Shown piece after piece: positions 1 to 6,749 of a stretch of 45,029 nt of DNA. This stretch comes from Waterburya agarophytonicola KI4. GTDB lineage: Bacteria > Cyanobacteriota > Cyanobacteriia > Cyanobacteriales > Xenococcaceae. Both the position numbers and the translations under genes were made by a program. The DNA is taken from contig NZ_JADWDC010000039.1 in NCBI RefSeq assembly GCF_020640915.1, forward strand, positions 1-45,029. Direction: 5' to 3'. The notes under the pieces are model-generated. The model was not told where the DNA came from and did not search any database. It worked only from the letters and a program-made list of their open reading frames with translations. Within the stretch, counting starts at the first letter, position 1. Every line of letters starts with the position of its first letter.

Positions 1-248
1 CCGCAAGGGGGTAGTATGTCTATTACCCCTATTTAATGATTAGAGGGAATGTTGAGGATTTGTTTATTGACTTATTATTATATAATTGAAAAATTCTATT
101 GATTTAACTAGAATTTTTCTTTCTAATAATTTACAAAGAAAATATTTACTTATATTAAAGGAATAAGCCAATCCTATTCGGGTGCTTTTATGCCACTATG
201 AGGAATGCTTTAGATCGTCTTTTCATCAAGGATCTATAGGGCTACTGT
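1..248. other. AT-rich upstream region without a gene
   Basis: No convincing coding frame, RNA gene or strong hairpin is visible. It ends at the start of the receiver gene and presumably holds that gene's promoter, but I cannot point to convincing -35/-10 boxes. Confidence 0.5.
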
Positions 249-680
249 ATGATGACATTTGATAAGCCAAGCGAATATTATCAAGATTTATCAAGGTTAA
301 GAAAAATTCCTCTAGTATTAGTAGTAGATGACGACCCCGATAATTTGTTTTTTATCGCTTGCATAATTGATGCTCTTAACTTGAAATGTATTTGCGCTCA
401 AACAGGCGGGAGTGCCATAGAATTGGCAATAAACCATCAGCCAGATCTTATTTTGTTGGATATGGTAATGCCTGAAATCGATGGTATGGAAATTACTCGT
501 CGGCTCAAAAACAACTCATTTAGCTATAATATTCCCATTTTGGCAGTGACAGGGTTGACCTTTCCCAAACACAAAGAGGCCATGAAAAAAGCAGGATGCG
601 ATGACTACATTTCTAAACCTTGCTCCATTGACGAACTAGAACTCAAGATTAGCTATTTTTTGAATCTTTGTTTGATTTGA
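249..680 (+). CDS. Stand-alone response regulator receiver protein
   Basis: This is a single-domain CheY-like receiver of 143 aa with no output domain. After a short N-terminal extension come the acidic pocket D27-D28-D29, the phospho-acceptor D71 in the LLDMVMPEIDG motif, the conserved Thr in the AVTG strand and the Lys in the SKP motif. All catalytic residues of the family are present, so it should accept phosphate from a histidine kinase, but no kinase gene lies beside it. It would act in the cytoplasm as a phosphorelay intermediate or through protein contacts. The start could be either of two adjacent ATGs (MMT). Its 3' end overlaps the 3' end of the convergent DUF2294 gene by 32 bases. 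The receiver call is firm; its pathway is unknown. Confidence 0.93.
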   Translation: MMTFDKPSEYYQDLSRLRKIPLVLVVDDDPDNLFFIACIIDALNLKCICAQTGGSAIELAINHQPDLILLDMVMPEIDGMEITRRLKNNSFSYNIPILAVTGLTFPKHKEAMKKAGCDDYISKPCSIDELELKISYFLNLCLI

Positions 681-1023
681 ATTCTAAAATGGCGATCGCT
701 CCTGAGATATTGTTTTCAATCGTAGTATCACTCAGAAAATCGGTCACTTCAACATTCATTACTTCCTCAATAATATTTTTAATTTGAGGATTAATCGCTT
801 CATCAATTACCCTTCTAACTTGTTGAGCTAGATGCAAGCGATCGTTATTTTTAAGCAGTTTTTCTGGGGGAGTTATCGCCCCTTCTAAAATTACGATCAA
901 AGTGCGATCAAATAGCTTATAAGAAATATTATCTAGTTGATGTTCTAACCGATCTCGATATATATTTTTGATTTCCTCAGACAGTAGATATTCAACTTTA
1001 TTAAATTTATTTTTATTGCTCAT
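649..1023 (-). CDS. DUF2294 / MpsC-family protein, copy 1
   Basis: A 124-aa protein of the DUF2294 (PF10057, MpsC) family, recognised by the pattern IYRDRLEHQLDNISYKLFDRTLIVILEGAITPPE and the C-terminal motif VEVTDFLSDTTIE followed by a hydrophobic strand. It is a small, soluble-looking alpha/beta protein without a signal peptide or membrane segment. In Firmicutes relatives are linked to a membrane-potential-generating system; the role in cyanobacteria is not known to me. A second, more canonical copy lies immediately upstream on the same strand (1131-1535) with a spacer of about 100 bases, so the pair probably arose by tandem duplication. The signature 'LETGRTG' of the family is replaced here by 'IENNISG', so this copy looks diverged. 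The 3' end overlaps the receiver gene on the other strand. Confidence 0.82.
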   Translation of the reverse strand: MSNKNKFNKVEYLLSEEIKNIYRDRLEHQLDNISYKLFDRTLIVILEGAITPPEKLLKNNDRLHLAQQVRRVIDEAINPQIKNIIEEVMNVEVTDFLSDTTIENNISGAIAILEFKSNKDSKNS

Positions 1024-1130
1024 TTTTATTGTAAAAGACTAAGAGAAGAAATTAACTTATCCAAAAAATAACTAGGAAGCAGCAATTGAGCCTTTCAAGC
1101 TCATTCATTTTTTTTGATTATAGTTAAGCC

Positions 1131-1535
1131 CTACTCATTTATTTTTTTGAGTTTTGAAGTTTTTTCTGGACTGAGTATTTCTGGATCTTTGTTTAAGATC
1201 AGAATCATTCCAGTGCGTCCTGTTTCTAATGTTGCATCGCTTAGTATATCTATCACCTCAACTTTAACAATTTCTTCAATTAATTGTTTCAATTCTGGCT
1301 GAATAGCATTATCTAAATTAGAGCGAACTTTTTGAGCTAGATCTTCTTTCCCCTTATCTAGCAATATTTGCTCGGCACTAGTAATTGAATCTTCAATAAT
1401 TATTGCCACTTTACCACTAAAAAGTTGGCAAGTAACCTTAGAAGGTTGATGCCCCAAATGGGAACGATAAAATGCTTGAACTTTTTGAGAAAGTTCTCTT
1501 TCTAATTGTCCGCGAGTAACTAAATTATCTGTCAT
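1131..1535 (-). CDS. DUF2294 / MpsC-family protein, copy 2
   Basis: A 134-aa DUF2294 (PF10057) protein with the typical cyanobacterial form: QKVQAFYRSHLGHQPSKV near the N terminus, then CQLFSGKVAIIIEDSITSAE, and the motif VEVIDILSDATLETGRTG near the C terminus. It keeps the family consensus better than its downstream neighbour. There is no signal peptide or transmembrane segment. The two copies are co-directional and may be co-transcribed, this one first. Family membership is clear; the molecular function is not established in cyanobacteria. An Asn/Lys-rich tail of about 20 residues follows the conserved domain. Confidence 0.85.
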   Translation of the reverse strand: MTDNLVTRGQLERELSQKVQAFYRSHLGHQPSKVTCQLFSGKVAIIIEDSITSAEQILLDKGKEDLAQKVRSNLDNAIQPELKQLIEEIVKVEVIDILSDATLETGRTGMILILNKDPEILSPEKTSKLKKINE

Positions 1536-1944
1536 TGTTGCTATGCTAAAAATCTAAACTATTATTCATAAGCTGAGTTAAACCTTTGACTTTTCTCTCA
1601 CGGGCGGACTCAAGTCACAAAGCAAGGGTGTAAATTTTCTAGTTTGATTCGATAAAGTTTTGCTAAAGTATATCGAGATACATCGATCGCCAGTACGATC
1701 AAAGCAATTAATAAATCTCTTCAATTTTTTAAAACAAACATCTTGCAAAAAAGAAAATATCAACTGTTATTTATTATCTGCTAACCATACCGATAAAATT
1801 AGTTTATTTGTCTCTGTCAAAAGGTATAAGTACTTGACTTATCTATCTTTAGATTGAGTTCTCAATCTATACAGAGAATGATGCGTAACTAAAGTTGATC
1901 GCGATAGTGTTGTAAATAAGCTAAAAGAAAAGGAAAAAAAATTT
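1536..1944. other. Intergenic region upstream of the psb35-like gene, with a palindrome
   Basis: About 400 bases between divergent genes without a credible coding region. The short open frames in it are not gene-like. It contains a near-perfect palindrome at 1850-1869 (listed separately) and a TTGACT hexamer at 1834-1839 that could be a -35 element, but no well-spaced -10 box accompanies it. Confidence 0.5.
1850..1869. promoter_or_regulatory. 9-bp palindrome upstream of the psb35-like gene
   Basis: TAGATTGAG and CTCAATCTA are exact reverse complements separated by only TT. The site lies about 75 bases before the start codon at 1945. The tight spacing suits a dimeric repressor or activator site better than a terminator, and no U-tract follows. 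No known regulator consensus is recognised. Confidence 0.35.
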
Positions 1945-2127
1945 ATGAATACTTTATTACAAGTCGCCACTAACGAACCCCACTTCCCTTTCGCAGCAAC
2001 AGCAGTCCTTGGTTTGGGTTTTGTCGCCGCAGTTACTATTGGTTCGATCGCCTGGTATAATTCCAAACGCCCTGCGGGTTGGGAAGGAAAAGAGCGTCCT
2101 GATATTGTTCCCAATGTTGATAAGTAA
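1945..2127 (+). CDS. psb35: Psb35-like small photosystem II membrane protein
   Basis: A 60-aa single-span protein: a short polar N terminus, one hydrophobic helix at about residues 16-38 (FAATAVLGLGFVAAVTIGSI), then the basic motif WYNSKRPAGWEGKERP and an acidic tail. This layout matches my memory of the cyanobacterial Psb35 family (Synechocystis Ssl2148 type), a thylakoid protein reported near CP47 and high-light-inducible proteins. The identification rests on recalled sequence, so it is likely rather than certain. A purine-rich stretch (AAAAGGAAAAAAAA) in front of the ATG gives a ribosome site. The next gene starts 59 bases downstream on the same strand and ends at a strong terminator, which suggests a two-gene transcript. 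Confidence 0.62.
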   Translation: MNTLLQVATNEPHFPFAATAVLGLGFVAAVTIGSIAWYNSKRPAGWEGKERPDIVPNVDK

Positions 2128-2186
2128 GAATTACATTTTACTTTAGATTGGAATCGCTAACTTATTAATATATTAAAGGTAAAAAC

Positions 2187-2468
2187 ATGGAAAACAAAAA
2201 TCCCAATGATGCTAACTACGATCGCGGTATAACTTCAGCCGAAACTGCTGCCAGAATGGAAAGAGAAGGGGAAAATTTCAAGGAAAATCTTGAAGATGGT
2301 CAAACAGTAGACAGAGAAGGATTGGCAAATAACTACGCAGTCGAGCCTGAAATGTATTATGAAGAGCCAGGCGATCGACAAGAAATTAAGGAAGCAGAAA
2401 AAGCCGAACGTGCCGAAGAATTGAAAGATGTCAATACTCCTGGTGGTAAAGGTGTAGGCATAATTTAG
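2187..2468 (+). CDS. Small acidic soluble protein with a Hlip/Psb34-like NNYAVEP motif
   Basis: A 93-aa, highly charged protein (rich in Glu, Lys, Asp) with no hydrophobic segment. An N-terminal YDRGITSAETAARMEREGE block is followed at residues 46-57 by LANNYAVEPEMY, then PGDRQE, a Lys/Glu helix and a Gly-rich tail. The central motif fits the pattern L-x-N-N-[FY]-A-x-E-P-x-x-Y seen at the N termini of high-light-inducible proteins and Psb34, where it contacts CP47. Here it is on a protein without the membrane helix. The location just after a psb35-like gene supports a link to photosystem II assembly or repair. I believe similar proteins are widespread in cyanobacteria as hypotheticals. The function given is inference. 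Confidence 0.8.
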   Translation: MENKNPNDANYDRGITSAETAARMEREGENFKENLEDGQTVDREGLANNYAVEPEMYYEEPGDRQEIKEAEKAERAEELKDVNTPGGKGVGII

Positions 2469-2532
2469 AGTCTGATTAGTTTGCGATCTACTAAATAGAT
2501 CGAGACTTTCTAAAAATTAAAGAAAATACTTG

Positions 2533-2570
2533 AGCTTCAAAATATTGGATTTTGAAGCTATATTTTTTTT
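2533..2570 (+). terminator. Rho-independent terminator after the psb35-like operon
   Basis: An 11-bp perfect stem (AGCTTCAAAAT / ATTTTGAAGCT, 2533-2543 and 2549-2559) with a 5-base loop is followed by ATATTTTTTTTT on the plus strand. It lies between the convergent end of the 93-aa gene and the end of the deaminase gene and may stop transcription from both sides. Confidence 0.85.
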
Positions 2571-2581
2571 TATTTATAGTT

Positions 2582-3022
2582 TCAAAGCTGCCTAAATAAC
2601 TCCAAACATTCATCAGCTAAAATGCCACCAATGACTTCTATATTTTGAAAGCCTTTTTCTACCACAGTTTTACAAGGTATGTCTATTTGTTTTGTTCCCA
2701 AATCAATCAATTGTTTGGTAGATGCACCAAAAACTATCTGAGATACTCCTGCCCAGACACAAGCAGCAGCGCACATAGGACAAGGTTCGCAGGTAGTATA
2801 TAGGGTATAACCTTTTAAAGTTTCTAACGAATAACCATATTTTTTCGTAAACTGTCGCAAAACATTTATTTCTCCATGTGCTGCAACATCGTTATTCGTC
2901 TGGGTGGTATTGTACCCACGAATTATAACTTCATTATCTTTGACAATTACAGCACCGTAGGGTAGATCGCCTTTTTGGGCTTCCAACAATGCTTCTTTCA
3001 TAAAGTATTGGTGATTCATCAT
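2582..3022 (-). CDS. Nucleoside/nucleobase deaminase (CMP/dCMP deaminase fold)
   Basis: A 146-aa zinc-dependent deaminase. Zinc-site motifs are visible: H49-G-E51 (His ligand and catalytic Glu) and the C81-P-M-C84 pair within TTCEPCPMCAAA. The family usually reads HAE; here Ala is replaced by Gly. The layout matches the guanine deaminase (GuaD) and TadA-like branch. The weakly basic C terminus and 'LGTKQIDIPCKTVVEKGF' region resemble GuaD-type enzymes more than tRNA-editing TadA, so free guanine or a related base is a possible substrate, but this is not settled. It is a cytoplasmic enzyme. Two ATG codons are adjacent at the start. It is followed upstream, on the same strand, by the dedA-like gene. 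Confidence 0.88.
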   Translation of the reverse strand: MMNHQYFMKEALLEAQKGDLPYGAVIVKDNEVIIRGYNTTQTNNDVAAHGEINVLRQFTKKYGYSLETLKGYTLYTTCEPCPMCAAACVWAGVSQIVFGASTKQLIDLGTKQIDIPCKTVVEKGFQNIEVIGGILADECLELFRQL

Positions 3023-3045
3023 TTTTACAAGTTATTAGTTGTTAG

Positions 3046-3666
3046 TTACAAAATTTTTTTATTTCTGGAAGATTTTCTTTTTCTTTTGATTATCCAATAG
3101 ATAGCAATAGAAATAATACTTATTAATACCATAATAGAAATTGGTTTGAGATATATTCCCACTCGTTCGTAGTTAGCACCAAATATATAACCAGCCCCAG
3201 TCAGTAAGCTAACCCAAAAAACGCTACCTATAGTTGAATAAAATAAGAAAGGACCTAAAGGCATTTTACTAATACCTGCGGGTAAAGAAATATAAGTACG
3301 AATACCAGGTACTAGACGACCAATTCCTGTAGCTATGTAGCCTCGGCGATCAAACCAATCTCTGGCTTTTTCAACATCTTCCCCAGAAAGAGTTAGCCAT
3401 TTCCCATAGCGTTCTGCAATTCTTTTAGTTCGTTTTAAACCCCAAAATTTACCTAAAAAATACCAGGGAATTGCTCCTACAACAGAGCCTATAGTTCCAG
3501 CAATAACTACTAGAAAAAAATTCATTTTTCCTTGAGTTACAGTAAAGCCCGCTAGAGGCATAATCAACTCAGAAGGAATGGGAGGAATTATATTTTCTAA
3601 TGCCATCAACAAGGCAATGCCAATATAGCCGAGAGAATTAATAGTATTAACAATAGATTCCAGCAT
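3046..3666 (-). CDS. DedA-family integral membrane protein
   Basis: A 206-aa DedA/SNARE-associated (VTT domain) protein. The N-terminal re-entrant region contains ENIIPPIPSELIMPLAG, and the family motif GRLVPGIRTYISLPAGI lies in the centre; two further hydrophobic segments and a Lys/Arg-rich tail (KRKRKSSRNKK) close the protein. DedA proteins sit in the cytoplasmic membrane and support lipid carrier flipping, membrane potential and envelope integrity. The key acidic residue of the first motif (Glu in ENIIPP) and the Arg residues of the second are present. The spacing to the deaminase gene is 23 bases, so the two may share a transcript. The exact substrate cannot be told. Confidence 0.93.
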   Translation of the reverse strand: MLESIVNTINSLGYIGIALLMALENIIPPIPSELIMPLAGFTVTQGKMNFFLVVIAGTIGSVVGAIPWYFLGKFWGLKRTKRIAERYGKWLTLSGEDVEKARDWFDRRGYIATGIGRLVPGIRTYISLPAGISKMPLGPFLFYSTIGSVFWVSLLTGAGYIFGANYERVGIYLKPISIMVLISIISIAIYWIIKRKRKSSRNKKIL

Positions 3667-3706
3667 TATTATTTATTGATAGTTATTTAATTATTCATTT
3701 GACCGA

Positions 3707-4261
3707 TCAAAAACCAGTCAAACTATGGTCGCCAGGAGCATTATAAACATTCCAATTATCGATTTGATTATTCAATAAAATAGCTTTTGCACCATTGATT
3801 TCTGCTTCTGTACCTTCAACTAAAACTACATAACTACCTTTCGATAAAAGCTCGTGATAATATACTGCTTGTTCTTCGGGTATTCCCCAACCAATCAAAG
3901 CACCAATTAAACTACCCCCCGCAGCACCAATACCACTGCCCAAAAGAGCATTTCCCAGCAACACGGCAGCTTCTGTGGCGATGCCAACACCAGGAATAGC
4001 CAGAACGCTTAGACTACCAATCAAACCGAGTATACCACCTGTCGTTCCACCCAAAACTGCTCCTGTGGACAAACCCTCCTTGGCTCTTGATTCGCTAGAT
4101 TGAACTTCAACATCAGCTAGATCATCGCTTTCTGGATTTTGAGCGATCGCAGATATTCTGTCCATATCAAATCCAGCGTCTTTAAGCTCTATTAATGCCA
4201 TTTCTGCATCCTGGCGAGTAGGAAATGTACCAACAGCGCGTCTAAGATTATTATCTGTCAT
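3707..4261 (-). CDS. General-stress-protein-like (YflT/DUF1269-type) protein
   Basis: A 184-aa protein with an N-terminal general stress protein 17M-like domain (residues about 7-45: RAVGTFPTRQDAEMALIELKDAGFDMDRIS), followed by a glycine/alanine-rich hydrophobic hairpin at about 75-125 with repeated GG-x-x-G patterns, and a C-terminal strand-helix unit (SYVVLVEGTEAEINGAKAIL) that resembles the N-terminal fold. The hydrophobic part could insert in or lie on membranes. Such proteins are common in cyanobacteria and often mislabelled. A role in stress response is inferred from the family only. It is divergent from the DUF2288 gene. Confidence 0.78.
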   Translation of the reverse strand: MTDNNLRRAVGTFPTRQDAEMALIELKDAGFDMDRISAIAQNPESDDLADVEVQSSESRAKEGLSTGAVLGGTTGGILGLIGSLSVLAIPGVGIATEAAVLLGNALLGSGIGAAGGSLIGALIGWGIPEEQAVYYHELLSKGSYVVLVEGTEAEINGAKAILLNNQIDNWNVYNAPGDHSLTGF

Positions 4262-4444
4262 GGAAAATATCGATTTTTTGATTGCACCTTTTATTTTCCG
4301 ACAGTTTATTTAAAAATACATCCCACTATGGATGTAAAAAGGATCTAAAAAGCAATCATCAATATTTTCTTGGAGTCATTCAGCCTCCTTGTCTGTCTTC
4401 CCCCCAATCATCTTTTTCGATCTTTTTATTTAACAAAGAAATAC

Positions 4445-4560
4445 CTAAAGCGATCGCCGTAACTCTCAAAAATCACCCTGTAGTTAACGCTAGCTATACT
4501 GCTGATGCAATTAGCTATAATTCGGAAATTAACGTTGCTGTGGCTGTAGCAATGCCCGAT
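4445..4560 (+). repeat. 116-bp exact inverted copy of part of the PDH E2 gene
   Basis: Bases 4445-4560 are identical, in reverse-complement orientation, to 5841-5956 inside the E2 gene (E2 residues about 265-303, including LKNHPVVNASYTADAI). I compared all 116 positions by eye and saw no mismatch. Homology stops sharply on both sides: at 4444/5957 and after the ATGCCCGAT at 4552-4560. The right border coincides with the ATG and first codons of the DUF2288 gene. Perfect identity means a very recent copy, ongoing gene conversion, or an assembly artefact. Confidence 0.95.
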
Positions 4561-4842
4561 TTACAAGAAAAACTAAGCAAAGATATTGCAGACATCTCTT
4601 GGCAAGAATTATTACCCCATGCAAAACGAGATGCAATAATAATAGTAGAACCAGGGTTGGATTTATCTGAGGTAGCAGTAGCGATCGCCCAAGACAATAC
4701 TGCTTCCGTTCAAAATTGGATTGCCAACAAATCCATCGCCAAACCAACAGCAGATCGATTGAGTCAGTGGAATGATAATCCGCAAACACAATTTATAGCC
4801 TTAATCGTACAACCCTTTGTCGTAGTGCAAGAGTCTCACTAA
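4552..4842 (+). CDS. DUF2288 protein with a replaced 5' end
   Basis: A protein of 96 aa if started at ATG 4552. The part from DLQEKLSKDIADISWQELL to the end (PHAKRDAIIIVEPGLDL, VAIAQDNTASVQNWI, FIALIVQPFVVVQE) is a full-length DUF2288 domain, a small cyanobacterial/proteobacterial family of unknown function. The frame stays open upstream to 4282, but that extension is E2-derived sequence (4445-4560) preceded by intergenic-looking sequence. I therefore chose 4552, where DUF2288 proteins normally begin. The bases before this ATG come from the E2 gene and lack a Shine-Dalgarno site, so expression may be altered, or a fusion with an E2 fragment may be made. The stop lies inside a hairpin shared with the next, convergent gene. 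Confidence 0.75.
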   Translation: MPDLQEKLSKDIADISWQELLPHAKRDAIIIVEPGLDLSEVAVAIAQDNTASVQNWIANKSIAKPTADRLSQWNDNPQTQFIALIVQPFVVVQESH

Positions 4843-4871
4843 ATATTAGTTAAATCTTTAGTGAGACTCTT
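4829..4871. terminator. Hairpin spanning both stop codons of convergent genes
   Basis: A perfect 15-bp stem (4829-4843 with 4857-4871) and a 13-base loop. It includes the stop codon of the DUF2288 gene and the stop of the opposite gene. No long U-tract follows on either strand, so it may act as a bidirectional barrier or mRNA-end stabiliser rather than a classical terminator. Confidence 0.65.
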
Positions 4872-5292
4872 AAATCTGGTTGCGTTGCAATCCCATCTTA
4901 ATCCAGTCGATACAATTGTCCGCACTATCAAATACCTTTGGTGCTGCGATATTGACTAGCTTTCGGGGAGAATAATGATCGTAAAAACATTTACCTGCTT
5001 CTTCATGAAGGATAATCAGGTTGTTGCGATAAGTATAACGGCGATCGAAATAGCCCGATCCTTCTAGGGTGAACTGACGATCTAAATGTTGTTTGGCGAT
5101 CGCAATAATCTTAGGTAACTTAGAAGAATAAGATTGGGCAGGATTTTTGGCTTGATGTAGGTGGCTAGTGTAGCCTTGTTCTGATAGCAGAGAATAAGAA
5201 TAGATATCATCGCCATCAATGCAGCCAGAAACAAAAGGAATAATCAAACATTCCTGGTAAGTTACAGATTTTTCGTATAGAAACCGATTCAT
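4870..5292 (-). CDS. Conserved-looking hypothetical protein
   Basis: A 140-aa protein that I do not recognise. It has no signal peptide or membrane helix. The composition is normal for a globular protein, with many Tyr and His and five Cys scattered without a paired CxxC motif. Notable stretches are SGYFDRRYTYRNNLIILHEEAG and a C-terminal FDSADNCIDWIKMGL, where a short helix could form. HIP1 sites in its coding sequence and codon use like its neighbours suggest a resident gene. It ends in the hairpin shared with the DUF2288 gene. No function is proposed. Confidence 0.65.
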   Translation of the reverse strand: MNRFLYEKSVTYQECLIIPFVSGCIDGDDIYSYSLLSEQGYTSHLHQAKNPAQSYSSKLPKIIAIAKQHLDRQFTLEGSGYFDRRYTYRNNLIILHEEAGKCFYDHYSPRKLVNIAAPKVFDSADNCIDWIKMGLQRNQI

Positions 5293-5371
5293 GCCCTGCT
5301 ATCGCTTGTGTGAGAGATGGTCATAGTTTGTCGGTAGTTAGTTTGCCGACATCTAGAAAATATCCTACCAC

Positions 5372-5405
5372 TGTAAGGCAAAGTATTGGATTACCTCGCC
5401 TTACA
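5372..5405. other. Weak inverted repeat downstream of the E2 gene
   Basis: TGTAAGGC (5372-5379) pairs with GCCTTACA (5398-5405) across 18 bases. It lies between the E2 stop and the 140-aa gene. There is no U-tract right after it on the minus strand, so a terminator role is only possible. Confidence 0.3.
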
Positions 5406-5450
5406 TAACTTAAAAAAATCGACCAATTCCTTCGATAAAGCAGGTATTAA

Positions 5451-6749
5451 TTAGAGTGTTAAAGATTGAGCGTTAGTTTCAATCAAAAGTGCCAAATCTT
5501 TGAGGAAAGCAGCAGCTTGTGCGCCATAAATAATCCGATGATCGGAAGTAATATTAACCTTCATTTGACGTTTAACTCCCATCATGCCAGAATCATCGGC
5601 AACTAATTGAGGCTTAGAGCCACCCACTGCCAAGATAGAGCCTTGTCCTTGGGGTAAAATAGCATCAAAATTATCTACACCAAACATACCCAAGTTAGAA
5701 AGAGTAAAAGTACCAGTGCTGTATTCTTCAGGCTTGAGTTGCTTCGATCTAGAGCGATTGACCAAATCTTTCCAACTGCGAGATAGAGAATAAATATCCA
5801 TGCTATCGGCATTACGCAATACAGGGGTAATTAAGCCTCCATCGGGCATTGCTACAGCCACAGCAACGTTAATTTCCGAATTATAGCTAATTGCATCAGC
5901 AGTATAGCTAGCGTTAACTACAGGGTGATTTTTGAGAGTTACGGCGATCGCTTTAGCTAACAAAGCTGTCATCGTCACGCCTTTGGGCTTAATTTGCTTG
6001 TAGAGTTTGTCTAAGGAATCAGTAGTAATGGTATAAGCTACGTGGAAAGTTGGCACTTGCAAACTTGCCATCATGTTTTGTACCACTGCTTTTTGCAGAG
6101 TATTGAGGGGTACAGTTTCTCCAGGAGTAACACTGATAGGTGCGGTTGCAGGGGTAGCAATAGGAGTAATTGTGGGTGTAGGAGTAGAAGCAATTGAAGC
6201 AGTCATGGGAGTGGCGACAGGAGCAGTTACTGCCTTACCCGATGCTTGTTCTACGTCTCCCGCAGTAATACGTCCATAAGGGCCACTTCCTTGAAGAGAT
6301 TTCAAGTCAACACCTAATTGTTTGGCTAGTTTTTTCGCTCTGGGAGAAGCAATAGTTCTACCCGATCCGTTACTGCTAGCCTTAGTAGTGCTTGCTGTGG
6401 TTGCTGCCACTGCTGCGGGGGCAGTAACTGCTACGGGGGCTACTTCTTGAGGTTTGCTTGCACCTCCTTTAAGAGATTCTGCTTGTTTTTTCGCTTCGTC
6501 AATTTCTGCTTCGGTTTCTGCTATCAAGGCGATCGCACTACCCACAGGAGCTTCTTCTCCCGCTTCGACCATAATAACTGCCAGATACCCTTCGTTAAAT
6601 GATTCTACATCCATGTCGGCTTTGTCCGACTCTACCACTAAAACCGTTTCCCCTTTCTCTACTTTGTCCCCAGGAGATTTAGTCCACTCTACAATCTTAC
6701 CTTCGGTCATGGTGGAACTGAGGGCGGGCATAAAAATATCGTGAATCAT
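5451..6749 (-). CDS. odhB: Dihydrolipoamide acetyltransferase, E2 of pyruvate dehydrogenase
   Basis: E2 core of the pyruvate dehydrogenase complex (432 aa), which moves the acetyl group from E1-bound thiamine to CoA. An N-terminal lipoyl domain (about 1-77) has the lipoylated Lys K43 in ESDKADMDV. A peripheral-subunit-binding domain follows at about 133-168 (ASPRAKKLAKQLGVDL ... GRITAGDVE), then an Ala/Pro/Thr-rich flexible linker and the CoA-acyltransferase domain from about 210. The catalytic His is H404 in DHRIIYGAQ; many E2s read DHRxxDG, and the Tyr form is typical of cyanobacterial and plastid E2s. No E1 or E3 gene is adjacent, as is usual in cyanobacteria. Residues 265-303 are encoded by the sequence copied at 4445-4560. 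The symbol pdhC is also used. Confidence 0.95.
   Translation of the reverse strand: MIHDIFMPALSSTMTEGKIVEWTKSPGDKVEKGETVLVVESDKADMDVESFNEGYLAVIMVEAGEEAPVGSAIALIAETEAEIDEAKKQAESLKGGASKPQEVAPVAVTAPAAVAATTASTTKASSNGSGRTIASPRAKKLAKQLGVDLKSLQGSGPYGRITAGDVEQASGKAVTAPVATPMTASIASTPTPTITPIATPATAPISVTPGETVPLNTLQKAVVQNMMASLQVPTFHVAYTITTDSLDKLYKQIKPKGVTMTALLAKAIAVTLKNHPVVNASYTADAISYNSEINVAVAVAMPDGGLITPVLRNADSMDIYSLSRSWKDLVNRSRSKQLKPEEYSTGTFTLSNLGMFGVDNFDAILPQGQGSILAVGGSKPQLVADDSGMMGVKRQMKVNITSDHRIIYGAQAAAFLKDLALLIETNAQSLTL
5841..5956 (-). repeat. Source copy of the 116-bp inverted duplication (within E2)
   Basis: This stretch of the E2 gene, codons about 265-303, is repeated exactly and inverted at 4445-4560. 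Because it is in frame with a complete E2 acyltransferase domain, it is taken as the source and the other as the copy. The two copies are about 1.3 kb apart and could support inversion of the intervening segment by recombination. Confidence 0.9.

Noticed and set aside
1578-1857. Two short open frames on opposite strands before the psb35-like gene
   Set aside because: They overlap each other, have no family features and no ribosome site.
4282-4551. N-terminal extension of the DUF2288 gene as part of a 186-aa protein
   Set aside because: The first part is not protein-like and the rest is copied E2 sequence; family members start at about 4552. I keep fusion translation only as a possibility.
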